From the NCBI RefSeq assembly GCF_047948215.1, contig NC_134461.1, positions 83,104,103-83,168,102 on the forward strand: a DNA stretch of 64,000 nt, written 5' to 3'. This document shows, piece after piece, positions 58,415-64,000 of the stretch; positions within the stretch are counted from its first letter, which is position 1, and each line of letters starts with the position of its first letter. Position numbers and translations under genes: made by a program. The notes below the pieces were generated by a model. It saw nothing but the letters and a program-made list of their open reading frames with translations. It was not told where the DNA came from and searched no databases. The stretch is from Lycorma delicatula. Taxonomy: Eukaryota > Arthropoda > Insecta > Hemiptera > Fulgoridae.

Positions 58415-58596
58415 TCTAACATCGTGGATATCGGTATTCTTTGTTGGTTGGGTTTCAATTAATCACATTTCTGGAATGGTCGAACTGAAACTGTGCAAGA
58501 CTATACTTCATTTACACTCATACATATCGTCCTCATTCATCCTCTGAAGTATTATCTGAACGATAATTACCGGAGGCTAAACAGGAAAAAGAAAGA
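58415..58596 (+). mobile_element. SINE-2 copy, 5'-truncated
   Basis: It begins in the body (ACATCGTGGATATCGGTATT) and runs to CGGAGGCTAAACAGGAAAAA. The word AGATACC occurs at both borders and may be a short target duplication. Confidence 0.85.
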
Positions 58597-60463
58597 TACC
58601 CAATAACCTAGTTTGAACAAAATCGGTTAATCCAGGTTTAAGATATTCAGGGAAAAGTAGCCCGATATATAAATATTTAGATGACAGACGTACATATATA
58701 TACGTATATCCATCCAGAATACGTGGATGGATATAATGTATATTCATCAATTTTTTGATCATAAAGGAATCCAAAGATATGAAATGTTAAGGTTGTCAAA
58801 AACTCGGCAGGTGAATTTTTGACAATGACCGACCATACTCTCCGTTGTATTGGGTACATAATCGTACATCTGAGAAAGTAGGAAAATTAAAAAAAATATT
58901 TATACAAACTCGACTTCAAAAAAAAAGGAAAAGTGAAGTGGTTTCCTCCTATAACTTTCTTCACTTGACCAAATATATTACTGTACTTCAGCATGCCAAG
59001 GCTACAGAAATGTAAGTAATAGCAAGAATGCAATGAAATGACTCAGTCACACAAGTGACACCTTTATTATGTTTACCAAAGGAAATGGATGCAAAATAAA
59101 TATCATTACTCTTAAGAAAGTAACTTTTACAAGCATTTTGTATCTTAGATGATTTAAATATATTACAGACATTAAAAAGTGTTATGTTAAAGGTTGGTAT
59201 TTTACCTTACTGAAATAAGGTAAAATGCCAAACATTCAAAGCGATGCTTTAATAAACTAATTCACCGTTAATAACCGAATTTGTACAATTTTAAGTGTTG
59301 AGTGTTGTAATGACAAAATAAATCTGTTAAAAGTTGATTTTGACAACAGAATTTTTCATTAATTCCTTAATTACCTTACTGTAATTAATAAAACTCATCT
59401 TAAAATTAAGAATTCAATTTTAATAATATACAGTAGAACGCAGATTTTAAAGAGAATTATAACGTATGATAAACATGATCCAAAGGTCTGTAATATGAGA
59501 TAAAAGAGAAAGAGAGTGGGGAAGGGAGAGGAGATGGAGAAGATAACGTAATGTGAATAGGGGTATCGTTCATTTATTCTCCTCGCTTCTTTATATTCAA
59601 CATTTATGATGGTATATTTTCTTACCAGCATCTCCAGTATTCATTATTCTAAAATTTATTTACGTTTCATATAAATTCTAAACCTGTTTTATTCTCACTC
59701 AGATGCTTCCTAAAGTGCGAGAAAAGTTTATTATTCAAATAAATCTTTATATCTCGACATATAAACGAGTATTTCAGGGTAATTATGAGTCGCATTATTA
59801 AAAATAAAAATACTTATGGAACTTGATTTTAAAAAAGTTTGTTTTCCTTGAGTAATAGTGGGACATTTTCTTCTATTTATTCTTGAGCTAAATTTAAAAA
59901 AGAAAAAAAAAATCTTTTGAACGTTTGGATATTACACTAACGGTTTTACTTCTTTGCATTAACCTTCCGTAAAATTTAAGATGTGAAATATCATGTTTGA
60001 ATTTAAGACCCCCGTAGAGAGTAGTGGAAAATCCAGAATTGTTTTATTTTCGTATGGGACACTACCGAGAGATTGTTTTATTTGTGGTAGTCTCAACAAC
60101 AGAAAAAATGTCATAAATTTATATCTTAAAAAAATGTTATAGATAATCCGAAAAATTATTTAAAAATTTGGTGATTTAATACTTCGGTAGGACTACAAAA
60201 AATGTATTATTTTTACAAAGATTCTTAGAAAATTATTAGGTTTTGTTATTTGTGTTAAAAATGTCTATATGCTTGCCGATATTCCAGCAAGACAACCGTC
60301 AAAACTATATTCCATCTTCGTTCACGTCTGCTGAATTTTTTACGGGTGATAATTACAATTCATCCTTTTACATACAAGTAGTCTGTAATACTGAGTAACT
60401 ACATCAACGTCAAATTTTTTCATCCTGACGATTATGTTAACGACAAAAAAATCTGAAAGCTGT
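58597..60463. other. Unassigned AT-rich DNA
   Basis: A local inverted repeat lies at 58700-58735: ATATCCATCCA and TGGATGGATAT around GAATACG. Open stretches at 58577-58859 and 59395-59631 have no motif. Confidence 0.5.
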
Positions 60464-61302
60464 AGGTTGTTTCTGATGCATGGCTGATGCACACATACAC
60501 ACACAATTTAATTAAAAATATTTATCATTTTATTTAAATATAATATTATTTCGTTTATTTAATTCAATGATTCTAACTAAAGCGCGCGCGCATACCGTAT
60601 TTAATTCACGCGGGTGTCGCGGTACTACCCTCGACGGTCGGCATTAACTAAACTAAATTAACTTCACAACTTACATAGAACGAATTTCTCTTGTACGGTC
60701 AGAAGACTGGTACAGCCGCGAGACTTAACGCACTAGGTACCGAATCGACCGGTCAATCGAATTTGAAACCCAGCCGACCGAATTACTTTTTTACACTTTA
60801 AAAATTATTAATTTATTTAATTCTATCGCTCACCTGTGACGTCTCAACATATCAGTAGTTTAGAGCATTTTTTGGGGTGGGGGTGAGATTTTGCAAAAAT
60901 TGTTACTTTTTAATTGTTAACAAATGTGCGTAACAAAAATATGACCATAATTAGGGGATGTCTCGAGATACTGAGGGTGTCCTTGATCTACAGGCTCCCC
61001 CTTGACCTTTTATGTTGAGAATTTAATGGCATCAGTGCTCCATATATAGAAGTAATCTGATCAAGTTTGGTCAAAATCGGTCCAGTAGTTCTGGAGATAT
61101 AAGGTAATCTAGAGGCCAACACCGAACACACGTCATACGAGCATTAACATCCGGAAAATTTACATTCGGTTTTTTGGGTTCCTTAGGTGTTAAGACGTCA
61201 AGATCCGGTGAAAACCGCATATGCCCAAATTGAACCGATTACAATACTTTCTTTTATAAAGTTATAGCTCTGCTATAGCGCTATCTAGACGGGAATGTAA
61301 AA
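60464..61302 (-). mobile_element. M2 element, copy 2 (inverted relative to copy 1)
   Basis: This is colinear on the minus strand with 46834-47634 over its whole length, including GGGCATATGCGGT, CTTGACGTC, GGTGTTGGCCTCTAG, CTACTGGACCGATTTTG, the AGCGCT hairpin centre near 61276-61290 and the inner end TTAGTTAGAATCATTGAATT. Tract CGCGCGCGC at 60584-60592 replaces a shorter form in copy 1. The tRNA-like promoter pair is on the plus strand here (A-box-like at 60709-60724, B-box-like region 60751-60770). It is noncoding. Confidence 0.8.
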
Positions 61303-61567
61303 AGTGAAGGTAAACATAATTGAATATCGAAATGGAAAAATTAGACGTAAAATAGCCTTAATAGTCGTCAGAATTGGATTCGAAGTCAGCTGTTGAAGAT
61401 GACTGAAATTTTCGTAAGGTAAATTATCCTTCGTACACATGATTAATACCACGGAACAAATGGTGTTGTGTTTCTCTGTAGTTTATATTTCCTCTTAAAT
61501 ATAAATTCGTGTCGTACGAGATGGTGTTTAGAATTGCCATACCTTGGTACTTTACCCTTAAACTACT

Positions 61568-61681
61568 CTCTACGAAATTCTAATCTTAACTCTAACTCTG
61601 ACCTTAACCTTAATTCTAATCTGTCTCCACAGAATTCTAACCTTAATCTTAATTTTAATTTCAACCTTAATCTCTCTCTCT
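61568..61681 (+). repeat. Degenerate hexanucleotide array
   Basis: An imperfect six-base period of the type AACCTT / AATTCT / AACTCT runs through this segment, so one frame reads as alternating Asn-Leu and Asn-Ser. The block seems duplicated once at about 55 bp (starts GAAATTCTAATCTT and AGAATTCTAACCTT). It is not the insect telomere repeat (CCTAA)n. Confidence 0.8.
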
Positions 61682-62264
61682 AAAATGGATCAGCATTTGA
61701 ATACATCGCCATAACAAAACTGATACTAATTGACCAAGTACTGATAACACGGCGCGGAGTTTGACCTTGCCCGGGACACCTGCTATCCAAACCTGCTTTC
61801 CGACACTTAGATCTTATGTTTTCATGATTCTAAACCTCTCTACCACGGTATATCAAAGTATGAAAAACCCTAAAGTTGGTCAAGTAATTACTCAGAATTA
61901 CCAATCGTCTAATTAGGAGCTTTAATAGACTATTTTATCTATATGGATAATAAAAAAAAAAAAAGAATAAAACGGATGAAATGAAATTTGAACTTATATA
62001 TAGCCAGGAAATGGGTATCCTTTATCGATTCAGTAATTACATTTTTTTGAGAGCATTTCTAATCTCCAAGCTAAAGTGTAATGATGATTCATCCTGTTAA
62101 TTTACACTTAATCAATTTAAGAGACATGAACATGAACTATGTCTAGATAGTTGAAACCCGTGAAGATTTTCTCGGCAAAGATAGACAGCTCTATAAGTTT
62201 CTTTAACTGAATTTGCACCTTCAAAGAATTTGTAAGTTCTCGGAAGAGAATAAGTTAAAATATT
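61682..62264. other. Unassigned DNA
   Basis: No gene or named repeat is recognised. Confidence 0.5.
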
Positions 62265-62279
62265 TTCTTTAGCTTCCCT

Positions 62280-62581
62280 TCTTCTTTCTTTACTGTTTAG
62301 CCTCCGGTAACTACCGTTTAGATAATTCTTCAGAGGATGAATGAGGATGATATGTATGAGTGTAAATGAAGTGTAGTCTTGTACATTCTCAGTTCGACCA
62401 TTCCTGAGATGTGTGGTTAATTGAAACCCAACCACCAAAGAACACCGGCGGTATCCACGATCTAGTATTCAAATCCGTGTAAAAATAACTGGCTTTACTA
62501 GGACTTGAACGCTGGAACTCTCGACTTCCAAATCAGCTGATTTGGGAAGACGCGTTCACCACTAGACCAACCCGGTGGGTC
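62280..62581 (-). mobile_element. SINE-2 copy, full length, perfect target duplication
   Basis: The head (CCCACCGGGTTGGTCTAGTG on the minus strand) lies at the right and the tail at the left. TTCTTTAGCTTCCCT at 62265-62279 and 62582-62596 is a perfect 15-bp target duplication. The minus-strand open stretch 62112-62438 is mostly SINE and not a gene. Confidence 0.95.
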
Positions 62582-62596
62582 TTCTTTAGCTTCCCT

Positions 62597-63189
62597 GACC
62601 ACCAAATTTAGCAATCATGACATGACTAACATTATATCATTGACATTAAAAGTTGCCTTATTTATGAAAGTAACAAGTTTAAAAATACCATATTTTACCG
62701 TATAATGGTCGCATATTTTTTTACCCAAAAATTTCCCGTCAAACTAGATTGCAACCATTATGCGAAATATTTTCGTAGCCTACGTAAAAATTGAGGATTT
62801 TTGTAAAAAAAATATTTTTTTGAATAAAAAACAATTTTCACGTATTTGTAGTAGACAATTATCAAGCAATACATTTTATTGTTCTACTAATATTTTTTAT
62901 CAAGGATTTTTTGTTATTCTGTATGTGATTTCTAGGCAGGCAGGTTGTCATTTATTTCCAACATACAAAGAAACAAAAAAAATCCCTATAATAAAAAATG
63001 TTATTGTTTTAGTTGCAAGATAAATGGTGAAATTAGTGTTATTATTTATATATATAAAAGCAATCACACTTACAGTTAATTATTCGCATCGGAACATTCT
63101 CTCTTAATCTGTAATTATGCTGTCGGACGATTGTGACGAACTACTTCAGCTTCACTAAAACTAGATTCGCTGTTTTACAAAGCATCATC
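62597..63189. other. AT-rich unassigned DNA
   Basis: A short frame at 62760-63023 has no motif. No gene is recognised, although the 3' end of the pogo-like gene to the right may extend below 63190. Confidence 0.5.
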
Positions 63190-64000
63190 CTCGTTGCCGT
63201 CCAACGCATTTGAAATTAGATTTTTTTTTTTAACTATTACGTACACTTTTCATTTTTACTGAGTCCCAACTCTTCACAATCCAGGTACACAAGAGTTCTG
63301 TTGAAGGACGCTTAATTTTACGACTTGGAATGAATTAAGGTAAAGGTCTTCGTTTCCCATCCAGTTTGCATAAAGACTGTGTAAAAATTGTCTTTGAATG
63401 GCTTGTTCAAACACACATGTATGGGTTGAAGAATGGTGTAAGACCTTTGCGGACGATTATTTGTTCTGTGTTATTTGTCGTAAAAGTTGTTTTATTTCAT
63501 CAGTGGCATGACCTCGGAAACTGTCCATAACTACAAACGCCGGACGTTTTAACAACGCACCTGATCTCTTATTCCAGACTAATTTGACCCATTTCAATCA
63601 TATGTTCGGAATCCATCCATCCTTTTGATTGTGCTTCAACAAGGATCGCAGTGGTAATTTAAGACTCTCAGGCAATGTCTTTCGTTTGAAAATTACGTAG
63701 AGAAGTAATTTATTTCCATCAGCCGTTACAGCTAGCATTACGGTTGACATTAAATCAACCACATTAAACGGTACTAAACTGGTACCGTTTAGTACCAGTT
63801 TAGACAGTTACAGTTGTTGACACCCCCTTTTTGCGGTGGATGTGTTACGTAGCAAATTAAAACATACAGGGGTCTGATCTGCATTATATATATACCATAA
63901 TTCATACAAAGTAGCTTGACTTTTGCGTAAAACAAAACGAAAAAAATTGTACAATTTTTTCTGTATAATCCTCTGGTAGATTTTGACAAATAGACATTCG
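63190..64000 (-). pseudogene. Pogo/Tigger-like DDE transposase gene, decayed, cut by the window edge
   Basis: Read leftward from the edge: LCMNYGIYIMQIRP (N-x-D-Q-T-P region degraded), STVMLAVTADGNKLLLYVIF then KRKTLPESL (the T-V-M-L-A-x-T-A-D-G-x-K-L-P-P-x-V-I-F-K block), DGWMDSEHM, PAFVVMDSFRGHATDEIKQL (the second catalytic Asp is present in V-M-D-S), then GLTPFFNPYM where pogo proteins have G-x-T-x-x-L-Q-P-L-D, so the third acidic residue is lost, and after a frame shift NKPFKDNFYTV. Family members insert at TA and carry an N-terminal CENP-B-type HTH, which would lie beyond 64000. At least three frame changes are needed, so it is inactive. Confidence 0.8.
63766..63802. repeat. Interlocked palindromes inside the pogo relic
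   Basis: AAACGGTAC (63766-63774) pairs with GTACCGTTT (63782-63790), while AAACTGGTAC (63776-63785) pairs with GTACCAGTTT (63792-63801). The two hairpins share bases, so only one can form at a time. A third small hairpin, GGTTGA with TCAACC, lies at 63742-63760. Confidence 0.9.

Noticed and set aside
61568..61681. An interstitial telomere repeat
   Set aside because: The unit is not TTAGG/CCTAA; the period is six bases and variable.
1..64000. CRISPR arrays, bacterial operons, phage or symbiont DNA
   Set aside because: No regularly spaced direct repeats, no dense coding and no bacterial gene motifs; base composition and TE content are those of an animal genome.

Overview
This 64 kb window is AT-rich eukaryotic DNA in which almost every recognisable signal is a transposable element (TE) or a relic of one. 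It looks like intergenic or intronic sequence from a large, repeat-rich insect genome. The TE mix is mariner/IS630, pogo, hAT, Helitron, several LINE clades and tRNA-derived SINEs. A hemipteran is my best guess, but that is inference and not established. There is no bacterial-type operon, rRNA, CRISPR array or convincing host gene. The only host-gene candidate is one possible exon at 19601-19748.

Layout. 0-7 kb: a MITE (family M1) split by a SINE, a decayed LINE 3' end (minus), and a target site near 5.64-6.19 kb that was hit twice. 8-21 kb: two more M1 copies, three decayed LINE segments, an internally deleted mariner at 16.2-16.9 kb and the possible exon. 22.4-23.7 kb: the best preserved element, a 1308-bp mariner with perfect 30-bp inverted repeats and a defective transposase. 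24-31 kb: LINE tails, a Helitron with helicase remnant, an M1 copy invaded by an R1-like LINE and by a SINE, and an exact 216-bp duplication. 34-42 kb: a full SINE with 14-bp target duplication, the 5' half of a hAT/ZMYM-like transposase gene, a Helitron carrying a nested 320-bp hAT MITE, a LINE fragment and an 830-bp hAT-type element with an internal foldback. 42.6-45 kb: an IS630-type HTH fragment next to a LINE of about 1.9 kb. 45-64 kb: more SINEs, two inverted copies of family M2 (46.8 and 60.5 kb), a partly duplicated jockey-like 3' end, a mariner split by two SINEs, an R1-like 3' UTR candidate and a pogo-like transposase running off the right edge.

The elements do not act together as a system; they record layers of insertion. 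M1, mariner and Helitron copies serve as older targets for SINE, R1-like and hAT insertions, and target-site duplications give the order. The most interesting observations are (1) three element families (M1, M2, M3) that share an end design of a short hairpin followed by a GAAAGTAT-like block, with no coding capacity seen; (2) two SINE families with different tRNA-like heads but a shared tail; and (3) two places where successive insertions reused the same target sequence. All calls come from reading the sequence by eye; no database search was run, and divergence values are impressions.
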